Below, piece by piece: positions 44,122-52,788 of a DNA stretch of 64,000 nt (position 1 is the stretch's first letter; every line of letters starts with the position of its first letter). The notes below the pieces were generated by a model that saw nothing but the letters and a program-made list of their open reading frames with translations, searched no databases and was not told the DNA's origin. The stretch is from Candidatus Competibacteraceae bacterium (GTDB lineage Bacteria; Pseudomonadota; Gammaproteobacteria; Competibacterales; Competibacteraceae). The stretch spans positions 124,001 to 188,000 of the forward strand of contig JADJQQ010000018.1 of NCBI GenBank assembly GCA_016712625.1. Direction: 5' to 3'. The translations under genes were made by a program, and so were the position numbers.

Positions 44122-44580
44122 TTACAGTGGCGGCGAACCGGGCATCGGCCGGAGTTCGTCGACGATGTAGCGGGAAACCACCGGTCGACCGTCCTTCGGC
44201 GAAGCCGTCATTTCCCAGCGCTGGTAAGCGTCGAAGCCGATCCATTCGCTGCGCGGCGCGGGTGGCCGCCAGCGCCGGGCCTGCCAGTTGACCACCACAT
44301 CGAGCAGGTACCGGTCGTTTTGCCAATTGATGCCGACGTGGGTGACGATATGCAGTTCGTCGAAAAAAATCCGGATCACCCCGTCGTACCAGGCGCTGAA
44401 TTGCTCCGCGCCCCGGACAGTCCCTTCCGGAAATTGCATCTCGACCTGATCGTCCACCAGCACGACCACCTGTTCAGCGGGCGCGTGAACGTCGAGTTGG
44501 TGATACCAGTCGGCGACGAAGGCTTCGATCTCCGCGCGACTGAAAGGCCCCATGACCCTCGATGGGTTGTGATCCGACAT
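44122..44580 (-). CDS. NTF2-like (SnoaL-type) protein 4
   Basis: 152 aa: SRAEIEAFVADWYHQLDVHA, VVLVDDQVEMQFPEGTVRGA, EQFSAWYDGVIRIFFDELHI, VVVNWQARRWRPPAPRSEW and YIVDELRPMPG. The ADWYxxLDxHAP start and the EQFxxWY block are seen in a distinct NTF2-like subgroup. It starts 32 bases after the TPP-enzyme stop. Confidence 0.8.
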   Translation of the reverse strand: MSDHNPSRVMGPFSRAEIEAFVADWYHQLDVHAPAEQVVVLVDDQVEMQFPEGTVRGAEQFSAWYDGVIRIFFDELHIVTHVGINWQNDRYLLDVVVNWQARRWRPPAPRSEWIGFDAYQRWEMTASPKDGRPVVSRYIVDELRPMPGSPPL

Positions 44581-44612
44581 AAGCCATGCTCCTCGCTCAA
44601 GGTGTCAGTGGT

Positions 44613-46313
44613 TCAGCTCGCCGGACGCGGCACGCCGCCGTCCAGCAACAAATCGATCAAAAAAGGTCCGTCGTGCGCCAACATGGCCTTGATGGCCGGG
44701 GCGATGTCGGCGGGTTTGGCGACCCGCTGGCCGGGCACGCCCAGCGCTTGGGCCAGGCCAACGAAATCCAGGCCGGGGTCGGCGATGTCGAACGACGGCG
44801 GGAACGATTCCGGGAACTGGTCGGGCCTAAGGCCCAGCGTGCGCCAGTAATCCAGCAGGTTTTGCTTGAGCAGCCGGTAGCCGCCGTTGTTGCAGACCAC
44901 GAACTTGGCCCCGATCCGGTAATGCGCCGCCGTCCACAGTGCCTGAAAGGTGTACATGGAGCCGCCATCGCCGGAGAAACCCAGCACCGTCCGATCCGGA
45001 TGGGCCAGTTTCGCGCCGATCGCGCCGGGCAGTCCGACGCCCAACGTGCCGCCGGGCGTCTGGAAAAAGGAGCCAGACATGTGCGGTGGCAGCCAGCGGG
45101 TCAGCTCCGGGAAGTGCGTGAGTGATTCGTCGAACAGAATCGCGTCGTCCGGCAATTGGGTGGCCAGTGCCGCCGCGAAAGCGGACATGCGTAGCGGTAC
45201 GGCGTCGCGGATTGCTTCGTCGCGCGCCTTGGCTTCCAGCACGATCCGCTGGTTAACCTCGCCAATGGCGCGGGCGCGCTCGGCTGCCGCGACCTGCCGC
45301 GCCGACGTAGCCGAATCGGTGAACGCATCCGCCAGCGCTTTCAGCGTCAGTTTCGGATCGCTGAGCAAGCCGACCGTGACGGGATGGTTCTTGGCGATCT
45401 CGTAAGGATCGAGGTCGATATGAATGATCTTGGCGTCGGATCGGAACGGATTGGTCAGCAGCGGAAACACTTCCGGGAAAACGTAAGTACCGCAAATCAC
45501 CACCGCATCCGCCTCGGCGACCACGCGCTGGCTGGAATGGCCGAACATATGGCCGAGCAAGCCACAATAGAGCGGATGGGTCCACGGGATATTGATCTCG
45601 GAGGCCATCACCCCATAGACGCGCGCTCCCCACACTTCGGCCAAATGCGCCAGTTCGGACTGCGCTTGGGCGTGAGCGACGCCATCACCCATTAGAATCA
45701 AGGGGTTTTGCGCGTCGCGCAGCATGGCGGCGACGGCGGCGATAATCGACGGTTCTGGAACGACCCGCGAGGAGGGCGCGACAGTCGGTACGACGGGCTC
45801 GTCGTTGATCGCGTCGAGTACATCCTGCGGAACCGATAGAAACACGGGGCCAAACGGCGGCGTGGCCGCCATTTTGAGGCAGCGCCGCAACAGCCGCAGC
45901 AGACTGCGCGAGTCGATGGCGCGGGCTGCATACTTGGTGACGGGGCGGGCCATGGCGACCAAATCCGCCGCCATTTGCGCGTCCATCGCATCGTAGGCCG
46001 CGCCGGCCTCGCCCGTGATCACCACCAGGGGCGAGCGCCGCCGTTTGGCGTGATAAAGGCTACCGATGGCGTTGCCAAGACCGACGCTGCAATGTAGTTG
46101 CACCACTGCTGGCCGTTGGGTCGCCTGAGCGTAGCCATCGGCGATGCTAACCACAGCCGCCTCCTGCAATCCTAGAATGTAATCGATGGCCGGGAAGCGA
46201 GCGATTTCATCGAGCAACCCTTCCTCGCTGCTGCCCGGATTGCCGAACAGATAGCGAACGCCGTCGGCTTCCAACTGTTCTAAGAGCTTGCGATGACCTG
46301 TTTTCCCAGTCAT
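44613..46313 (-). CDS. Thiamine-diphosphate-dependent decarboxylase, benzoylformate-decarboxylase-like
   Basis: 566-aa TPP enzyme. LFGNPGSSEEGLLDEI, catalytic Glu in LGLQEAAVVSIADGYAQ, His in VQLHCSVGLGNAIG as in benzoylformate decarboxylase (His70 position), and the TPP motif SGDGGSMYTFQALWTAAHYR with FVVCNNGGY. Acetolactate-synthase-type FAD features are weak. It would decarboxylate or ligate a 2-oxo acid. ATG 46313 (MTGKTGH) is chosen over 46343, with AAAGGTGGAG upstream. A 2-oxo-acid step beside GMC oxidase, tautomerase and DJ-1 proteins fits a sugar- or aryl-derived oxo-acid route, an inference. Confidence 0.88.
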   Translation of the reverse strand: MTGKTGHRKLLEQLEADGVRYLFGNPGSSEEGLLDEIARFPAIDYILGLQEAAVVSIADGYAQATQRPAVVQLHCSVGLGNAIGSLYHAKRRRSPLVVITGEAGAAYDAMDAQMAADLVAMARPVTKYAARAIDSRSLLRLLRRCLKMAATPPFGPVFLSVPQDVLDAINDEPVVPTVAPSSRVVPEPSIIAAVAAMLRDAQNPLILMGDGVAHAQAQSELAHLAEVWGARVYGVMASEINIPWTHPLYCGLLGHMFGHSSQRVVAEADAVVICGTYVFPEVFPLLTNPFRSDAKIIHIDLDPYEIAKNHPVTVGLLSDPKLTLKALADAFTDSATSARQVAAAERARAIGEVNQRIVLEAKARDEAIRDAVPLRMSAFAAALATQLPDDAILFDESLTHFPELTRWLPPHMSGSFFQTPGGTLGVGLPGAIGAKLAHPDRTVLGFSGDGGSMYTFQALWTAAHYRIGAKFVVCNNGGYRLLKQNLLDYWRTLGLRPDQFPESFPPSFDIADPGLDFVGLAQALGVPGQRVAKPADIAPAIKAMLAHDGPFLIDLLLDGGVPRPAS

Positions 46314-46376
46314 GACTCCACCTTTATCAAGTGCGGTATCCATGTGCGGCTGCTTGCCGCCGCTTTGGCCTTGCGC

Positions 46377-47222
46377 TCACCAACCGTAGCGCCGCAGGCC
46401 CCGTTCCAAAACTTCCACCACCATCTGTCCGGTCAGGATGGAATCCGGCGTGGAACGACCGGTGATAAAGGGGTAATCCACAATCACCGAGGTTTCCCGG
46501 CCGACGTTGCCGAGGTAGCCGCCGTCCGGGCCGGTGGCGTCGCGCAGGATGTATTCCAACGGGTAGGGCGGTGGCCCCATGTTGAAGTTCAGGAATTGGT
46601 TGTAGCTTTCCATGAAGCCGGTGCCGTCCAGGTAGTCGTATTCCTTGCAGTGCCCGGTGACCCGCTTGCCCCAGATAATGCTTTTGCGGTCGTTGAGATC
46701 GCGGGCGAAGGCCAGACAGGTCACGGCATAGCACTCCGCCGCCACCGGCTTGTCTTGGCGCAGGAAACCGAAAATCAACTCGTGTATCCGGTGGTTATTG
46801 GCCATGTCGACCAGTGGTCCGCTGCCGCCGACCATCAACAAGGCGTCGTATTGCTGGATTTGCTCTTGAGCCCGCGCTACGTCCCGGTAGTAGTTCTCCC
46901 ATTGCCGCAGCACCTCGGGCGCGCTCCAGTAGGGCTGCATCGGAAACCAGGTCGAGAGGTTGATCGGGTTGTTCAGGCGCGGGTTGGCGGGATCGTCGAT
47001 GGCCTGCACCTTGGCCGCCATCTCCGCCGTGGTCACTGGCCGACCCAGCGGCGGATCAACGTAACTGGCATCCTTGCTGACAGTGATGGCCACCGGCCGC
47101 TTGCCGGTCGGCGTCGCGAACGTGGATTCGTAACCGGCGGCGTCAAACACCTCCAGCGGGCCGATCAATTCCTCGCCCCAGAAACCCCATTCCGACAATA
47201 CGATCAAAATTTTGCGACTCAT
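46377..47222 (-). CDS. DJ-1/PfpI-family protein A
   Basis: 281-aa class I glutamine-amidotransferase-like protein. Core KILIVLSEWGFWGEELIGPL, ESTFATPTGKRPVAITVSKD, ALLMVGGSGPLVDMANNHRI, nucleophile-elbow VAAECYAVTCLAFARDLNDR and RVTGHCKEYDYLDGTGFM. Longer than DJ-1 by inserts near residues 60-120 (NNPINLSTWFPMQPYW). This resembles large PfpI/Hsp31-like members that act as glyoxalases or amidases. Separated by 4 bases from DJ-1 protein B. Confidence 0.82.
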   Translation of the reverse strand: MSRKILIVLSEWGFWGEELIGPLEVFDAAGYESTFATPTGKRPVAITVSKDASYVDPPLGRPVTTAEMAAKVQAIDDPANPRLNNPINLSTWFPMQPYWSAPEVLRQWENYYRDVARAQEQIQQYDALLMVGGSGPLVDMANNHRIHELIFGFLRQDKPVAAECYAVTCLAFARDLNDRKSIIWGKRVTGHCKEYDYLDGTGFMESYNQFLNFNMGPPPYPLEYILRDATGPDGGYLGNVGRETSVIVDYPFITGRSTPDSILTGQMVVEVLERGLRRYGW

Positions 47223-47226
47223 GAGT

Positions 47227-47871
47227 TCACATCTCCGCGTTTAAAGCCAAAATCTGTCGGGCGACCGCCTGAATGAAAGGCTCGACCTCGTGCCAACTTC
47301 GCCCGGTAACCAAATCGCCATCTACCACCACACCATGGTTTTGCGCGTCCTGCGGGACGTAAATCGCACCGCAGTTCAGCACGTCCGCCAGCACTACTTC
47401 GTGACAGATCACCCGGCGTCCCTTCAGCAGTTCCGGGCAGGGCGTCAAAATCCACAGCCCGTGGCACAGCGGCCCCTTGACGATGCGCGGGTTGCGCATG
47501 GCGCGGGCGAAGAACTCCACCGCCGGGGCGGCGCGAACCATTTCTGGCGAAACCGGTTGCCCCTCCGGCGGCGCGAAATAGCGCAGCCGGACGCTGGTGT
47601 AGTTGGCCGCCATGATCACCGCCGCGTAGTCCTCCAACTCGACGTTCTGAAAGTCGATGCTCACGTCCAGCGTCTGCGGCGTCTGACTAGTCTGTTCCAC
47701 CTCGCCGACGAAGCTGAGGCGCGGGTTTCCCCACAGGCGGGACATGAAGTGCACCTCCGCCCCCAGCGTGCCGAAGCCATAGCGATAGGCTTCGATCTCG
47801 CCGGGGACGTACTGGCTTTCCACCAGCACCGCGATCTTTTTGCCGGTCAAGGGTTGCAGCGCCACGCTCAA
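47227..47871 (-). CDS. DJ-1/PfpI-family protein B
   Basis: 214-aa PfpI-like protein: KKIAVLVESQYVPGEIEAYR, LGAEVHFMSRLWGNPRLSFV, YAAVIMAANYTSVRLRYFAP, nucleophile Cys in GPLCHGLWILTPCPELLKGR, and VVVDGDLVTGRSWHEVEPFI. The Glu in VPGEIEAYR fits the acidic partner of the nucleophile. Its ATG overlaps the AGE-like gene stop (ATGA). With protein A it forms a tandem pair of distant paralogues that may make a heteromer. Confidence 0.87.
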   Translation of the reverse strand: MSVALQPLTGKKIAVLVESQYVPGEIEAYRYGFGTLGAEVHFMSRLWGNPRLSFVGEVEQTSQTPQTLDVSIDFQNVELEDYAAVIMAANYTSVRLRYFAPPEGQPVSPEMVRAAPAVEFFARAMRNPRIVKGPLCHGLWILTPCPELLKGRRVICHEVVLADVLNCGAIYVPQDAQNHGVVVDGDLVTGRSWHEVEPFIQAVARQILALNAEM

Positions 47872-49910
47872 TTCCTCTTGAGAAGCTTCGGACGGAATTC
47901 CACGACGATGGGGGAACCGAGTTCTTCTTCCTCCAAATCGATTTGGAAGTTGTCTTCAGAAAAGCTCGCGCGCGGCACGCCATTAACCGAGATACCCACG
48001 ATCTCAATGGTTCCGGGGGCATAAAAATCCGGTAAGACATTAAGAGTGGCCCGTCCCGTCTTAATATCTGGGCAGAAAAACATGCAGAAATTAGCGCCGT
48101 CCGCTTTTTTATCGATAGCCGGGCGGACGAAGGAGCGAGTATAGATATGCGCTAGGTAATTCAATTCGAAAACGTGATAGCCGGAAACGGAATGGCCGCC
48201 TTTTTGCCCGTAAGCCCCTTCGATAATGGGATGGCCATTGTCGTTGACCCGAAAAAAGATGCCTCGGTTATCGTGATCTAAAAAGCAGGCGTTCCAGAAA
48301 ATCTCCATTTCACGCGCCAGCTCCAAATAACGGTATTCTTGCGTGGAGCCAAATAGGATCAAGTAAGCGAGGATTCCTTGCTCTTGCTGCCAAAAGTCCT
48401 TGGTATTGCCCCAGGTGAATTCGATCGGCACATTGGGCTGGGGCTCGCGTTCGACCGCATCGAAACAGCCGCCCCGGACTTGATCAAGCCCATGAATGGC
48501 CATCGCATCACCCAGTCTTTTGGCCAGATTCAGAAAATCGGTCGCGAAAAGCTCGTGTTGTTGCGCTTGGGTATCCCGGCCTCGGTCGCGTTCTTCTTCC
48601 GCCAAAACCCGGTAATAGCTCGCCACGCGCGTGAGATTCCAAGCGATCTTCAAATTATGTCCGACGATGGCGCGGTTTTGCTGCCAGCGCCAGTTCTGGT
48701 CGGGTGTCCAATCGGCATGGAACCGTTCATTGACGAACGGCACTTCGGGATTGGGATCGGGAAATTTCTGTAAGATCAGCCTAGAGGTATTATTCAAGAT
48801 CGTGCGGCAAACATTTAGAAATTCGCCAAGTTCTTCCCGGCCTTCACCGCCGCGCGGCAGCGGGTCCAGCGCCAGGATCAGATTGACCAGATAAGCGGGG
48901 ATGTGATCACCGATCGAGTTCCAATTCTTGCGCGAGCGGTTGTCGCCCAGCGCTTCGGTATCCGGCCGCAGAGTGGCGTAATCAATATGAGAGAAATAAC
49001 CCTCCAATCCACTAAAACCATTTTTAGACGAATCTAAATAGAAGGTTTGGAAGGTGCGAACGGTGCGCTGGATATCCTCCAGCACTTCCCAATCTTGAGT
49101 GATTCGATAGTACTGTGCCAAACCGGCCAGCGCGTAAATTTGCTCGTACAGTGGAATGGTGTCGCGGTCATCCCAATTTTCCGAAGCCACCGCGATTTTT
49201 GCGCCCCGATCGCGGACTTTGCGTTTGCCGAAACTCCAGAAACAGCTTTGTCCGTCATGACTTAAAGAGCGGAAGGTGTAACGTTGATATTGGACGCCCG
49301 CCTTGGCGGCGCACAGATAACGTGCGTTGCCAGTCAGCAAATAAGCCGAGGACAGCCCGTAAATAAGGCGGGAGAGAGTTGCGCATTCCTGCACATTATC
49401 GTCCTGCAACGGCAGCCCAAAAATATTGAGGTTGGTCTGATAAAATTCGGCAAAGTCATCCATTTGATAGGTGCGACGATCACCGAACAAATCATCCAGC
49501 CATTCATCGGCCAGGCGGGAAATCTGGGTGAGCCACCAATGCGCTTCCTCAAAGATATACCGGCCTTTCTCGTAATGCGGCAGTGTCACGGTGCTGGCCT
49601 GAAATTGCTCCTTCCCTTGATGCGCCTGGTAGATGCCGTAAATAATCACTGTCTCATCAGGATGAATATATTTGCGCACTAATTCGGATATGCCTCCGTT
49701 TGGATTAAAGTTTGGCGGCGCGGGAACGCGATCGCGGCTTAGCTCGTCCAAATTGCGCAATACATTAAAAGTGGTGTTCGCACTGGCCTGAACCAGAAAG
49801 CTATCTCCGCTGCGGCAGCGTAATGTAAAGGAGGCCTCCGCAACGTTGACGTTCGTAACCTTTCCTAATAGGGTCATGCTTTGCGAGAAATACTTCATCG
49901 GTTCTTTCAT
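47868..49910 (-). CDS. AGE-family (N-acylglucosamine 2-epimerase-like) protein with N-terminal beta domain
   Basis: 680 aa. Residues 1-105 are a beta-rich, OB-like domain (LLGKVTNVNVAEASFTLRCR, ETVIIYGIYQAHQGKEQFQA). Then an (alpha/alpha)6-type barrel with WWLTQISRLADEWLDDLFGD, LSRLIYGLSSAYLLTGNARY, YEQIYALAGLAQYYRIT, AIVGHNLKIAWNLTRVASYY and GGHSVSGYHVFELNYLAHIY. The GHNLK and GGHSVSGYHVFELNY blocks match AGE-type active sites. C-terminal beta strands complete it. ATG 49910 (MKEPMKYF) has AGGAGAGATC upstream. It is the first gene of the long minus-strand cluster, next to a 590-base AT-rich gap. Substrate unknown. Confidence 0.7.
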   Translation of the reverse strand: MKEPMKYFSQSMTLLGKVTNVNVAEASFTLRCRSGDSFLVQASANTTFNVLRNLDELSRDRVPAPPNFNPNGGISELVRKYIHPDETVIIYGIYQAHQGKEQFQASTVTLPHYEKGRYIFEEAHWWLTQISRLADEWLDDLFGDRRTYQMDDFAEFYQTNLNIFGLPLQDDNVQECATLSRLIYGLSSAYLLTGNARYLCAAKAGVQYQRYTFRSLSHDGQSCFWSFGKRKVRDRGAKIAVASENWDDRDTIPLYEQIYALAGLAQYYRITQDWEVLEDIQRTVRTFQTFYLDSSKNGFSGLEGYFSHIDYATLRPDTEALGDNRSRKNWNSIGDHIPAYLVNLILALDPLPRGGEGREELGEFLNVCRTILNNTSRLILQKFPDPNPEVPFVNERFHADWTPDQNWRWQQNRAIVGHNLKIAWNLTRVASYYRVLAEEERDRGRDTQAQQHELFATDFLNLAKRLGDAMAIHGLDQVRGGCFDAVEREPQPNVPIEFTWGNTKDFWQQEQGILAYLILFGSTQEYRYLELAREMEIFWNACFLDHDNRGIFFRVNDNGHPIIEGAYGQKGGHSVSGYHVFELNYLAHIYTRSFVRPAIDKKADGANFCMFFCPDIKTGRATLNVLPDFYAPGTIEIVGISVNGVPRASFSEDNFQIDLEEEELGSPIVVEFRPKLLKRN

Positions 49911-50688
49911 GATCTCTCCTGGACTGCTTGCCGGGTAACAACGAGCCAATTACCTCGGTCACTCAAGCAGTAAACTCAGTCACAGTAAAATTTGCATGGT
50001 GTTGACTATAAATTGGCTGTTATCTATTTAAAATAAGCCAGAAGTTATAGAGTGAATGATCGAATCTTCGTTACCAATGAAACAAACAGAACTTTAATAG
50101 CGATTCTCATGCCAATATTAAAAAATGATGGCCTTATAAATGGTTCGATCATTGTGAAGTTATATCGTTAACTCTATGAAAAAACTCTATTTTCATAATT
50201 AATAAGGCCTATTGATTTGAAATAAATTAATAAAATAATTTCGATATTTTTGTAAAAAACAGGCAGTTATTTGTATCTTTTTATAGGCGGAAAATAAAAT
50301 AATAAAGTTCAATTAGTCGGAAATGAAATGGCTAGAGATTAAAAAGAGTTCAAACTGAACCATCTGAATAGTTCAGTTTGAAACGGGCCAGAAATAAATG
50401 AAACAATTGCAATATTTCAGTCATAGATCGCTATGACTAAAGTTATAAGACTAAGGGTCTATACTTCATTGAGCTGTTCGATGTAACAATCAAAATGGAT
50501 TGCCTTGGCGATTAAAACGAGGTGGTGGGCGCGGCATTCGTGCCTGCCGCCAAGGCCAGTGGGTCATGAAGATGTTGAGAAATGCGCAACCGCCCCGAAT
50601 CGAACGAGCGATGATGGGGCTAAAATTCTTTGCATGGATTACTGAAAGTAGAGCTTTTTTCGAGCAGTCCAATCTGAGCCGGCCCTAT
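49911..50688. promoter_or_regulatory. AT-rich divergent regulatory region between the AGE-led cluster and the hybrid kinase
   Basis: No gene. Far richer in A/T than flanks. On the + strand TTGACT (50002-50007), 17-base spacer, TATTTA (50025-50030) resembles a sigma-70 promoter; a minus-strand TATAGT overlaps it. Inverted repeats: TATGAAAA/TTTTCATA (50175-50197) and TTCAAACTGAAC with its complement, 10-base loop (50349-50382). The second is a good candidate operator. Confidence 0.45.
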
Positions 50689-52788
50689 ATGAACCCTGAT
50701 GACCGCATGACTACTCACGCTGAAATTCAGGCCGAGCTGATCGGCACGTTTTTCCGCTCCATTCCGGTCGCTATCCTGGTTCATCTGGTATCAAGCGCCG
50801 CGTTGGTGTTCATGCTGTGGGACATGGCGGCGCGCGACAGCTTGCTGGTTTGGCTGATGACGCTGTATGGGTTGGTGGCGGTGCGCTGGCTGTTGCTACG
50901 CGCCTACCGGCAGCGCCAGCCGCTGGTGGTGCAAGCGGCGCCGTTTTGGGGTCGGACCGCCACCGCCTTGTCATGGCTGTTTGGAGTGGTCTGGGGCGTG
51001 GTGCCGGTTTTGTTTCTGGATCCGACCCAACCGGCCAATCTCATCATCATCACCGTTATTCTGGTGGTGCTGAACGCGCAGGCGCTGATGGCGGTGGTGG
51101 CCTATCCGCCGGCCTATTTGGCCTCGGCGCTGGTCCTGTTCTCGCTCGCGGCGGTGCTCAGCCTGCGGGCTGGCACGGTTGGCGCGCACCTTGCCATATT
51201 GATCAGCTTGAATCTGGTGGCTAGTTTGTGCTATGCCCGCAACATCTACCGAACGCTCAACCGTTCCTTACAGCTTCGTTTCGAAAATGCGGCGCTGCGG
51301 CGGGAAACCGAGGAAAATTCCACCGCGCTGGAAACCACCCTGCAAAATATCCAGCAAGGCGTCAGTCTGATTGATCGAGATAATCGGTTGCGTATGTGGA
51401 ACCGGCATTTTCTGGCTTTGCTCGGTTTGGATGGCGAGTCGCCGCGCGCCGGTCAGCGCTTTGAGGCCGTGCTGCGCTCGGTCGATCCACCGCTGGTTGT
51501 GCGTGAGCGGGAGCGCATGGAATACCGGCGCGCCGATGGCGTCCTGATTGAAATCCGTCAAACCGCCATGCCGGATGGCAGCCGGATTCTTACCTACGCC
51601 GACATCAGCGAACTCAGACGCCGTGAGGAAAATCTCAACAGCGCCCGCCAGGGCGCGGAGCAGGCCAACGCCGCGAAAACCCGCTTTCTGGCGACCGCCA
51701 GCCACGATTTGCGCCAGCCCATCCACGCGCTGGGGTTGTTTTTCGCCAATCTGGCGGATCGGGTGCGCAACGTCGAGACCGAACCGTTAATCGGGCAGAT
51801 CGAGGATTCCATCGCCGCCATCGACAGCATGCTCAACGCGTTGCTGGATATTTCCAAGCTGGACGCGGGCGTGATTCGCCCCCATATCGGTTCCGTGGCC
51901 GTGGTGGATGTATTTAAACGCCTGGAAACCGAATACCAGTCGCTGGCGCGGGAAACCGCCAACACACTGCGGCTGCGGCCCTGTCGGGCCGTGGTTCAGA
52001 CCGATGTGGCGATGCTGGAGCGGATCTTGCGAAATCTGCTGACCAACGCCTTGCGCTACACCAGCAACGGCCGGGTTCTGATCACCGGTCGGCGGCGCGG
52101 CGGCCTGCTGCGAATCGAGGTGCGTGATACCGGCTCCGGTATTGCGGACGATCAGTTGGAAAACATCTTTTTGGAATTTCACCAGCTGGGTAACCCGGAG
52201 CGCGACCGCCATCAGGGTCTGGGGTTGGGCCTGGGTTTGGCCATCGTCAAACGCTTGGCCGCGCTGTTGGACCATCCCATCACCGTTCGCTCGCGGTTAG
52301 GCCGGGGTTCCTGTTTTACCATCGCGCTGCCGCTGGCGGAGCGATCCGTTTGTCACCCATTGCCCGCGTCGGCGTCGGTTCCCGGCTGGGAATTGCAGGG
52401 GCGGCGAGTGCTGGTATTGGACGACGACGGCGCTGTCCTGGAAGCGATGAGCGGACTGCTGGGGCGCTGGGGCTGCACCGTGATCAAGGCGCTGTCGCTG
52501 GTCGAGGCGCGGGAAAAACTCAAAAGCCAGGCGTCGCCGCCTGAGTTGTTGATCGTGGACCACCGGCTGCGCGGCGAGGTTTCCGGCCTGGAGGCGGTGG
52601 TGATTTTGCAAAATACCCTGCGCCGTTACGTCCCGACCCTGATTATCACCGGCGACACTGATCCCGATCATCTGCGCGCGGCGGAAGCCAGCGGCTATCC
52701 GCTGCTGCACAAGCCGGTGCAGCCGGCGAAACTGCGGACCGTGGTACGCCACCTGCTCCGCGGCAACGAACGCGAACCCCTAAGGTAG
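50689..52788 (+). CDS. Hybrid sensor histidine kinase with C-terminal receiver
   Basis: 699 aa from ATG 50689. About six hydrophobic helices (residues about 25-190) form a membrane sensor; a PAS-like domain follows (GVSLIDRDNRLRMWNRHFLA), then HisKA with FLATASHDLRQPIHALGLFF, HATPase (RNLLTNALRYTSNGRVLITG, GLGLGLGLAIVKRLA) and a receiver (VLVLDDDGAVLEAMSGLLGR, phospho-Asp in LLIVDHRLRG, LHKPVQPAKL). Starts at 50614 or 50707 are also possible; no strong ribosome site decides. It overlaps the convergent NarL-type gene by 9 bases, so they form a natural pair. Confidence 0.88.
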   Translation: MNPDDRMTTHAEIQAELIGTFFRSIPVAILVHLVSSAALVFMLWDMAARDSLLVWLMTLYGLVAVRWLLLRAYRQRQPLVVQAAPFWGRTATALSWLFGVVWGVVPVLFLDPTQPANLIIITVILVVLNAQALMAVVAYPPAYLASALVLFSLAAVLSLRAGTVGAHLAILISLNLVASLCYARNIYRTLNRSLQLRFENAALRRETEENSTALETTLQNIQQGVSLIDRDNRLRMWNRHFLALLGLDGESPRAGQRFEAVLRSVDPPLVVRERERMEYRRADGVLIEIRQTAMPDGSRILTYADISELRRREENLNSARQGAEQANAAKTRFLATASHDLRQPIHALGLFFANLADRVRNVETEPLIGQIEDSIAAIDSMLNALLDISKLDAGVIRPHIGSVAVVDVFKRLETEYQSLARETANTLRLRPCRAVVQTDVAMLERILRNLLTNALRYTSNGRVLITGRRRGGLLRIEVRDTGSGIADDQLENIFLEFHQLGNPERDRHQGLGLGLGLAIVKRLAALLDHPITVRSRLGRGSCFTIALPLAERSVCHPLPASASVPGWELQGRRVLVLDDDGAVLEAMSGLLGRWGCTVIKALSLVEAREKLKSQASPPELLIVDHRLRGEVSGLEAVVILQNTLRRYVPTLIITGDTDPDHLRAAEASGYPLLHKPVQPAKLRTVVRHLLRGNEREPLR

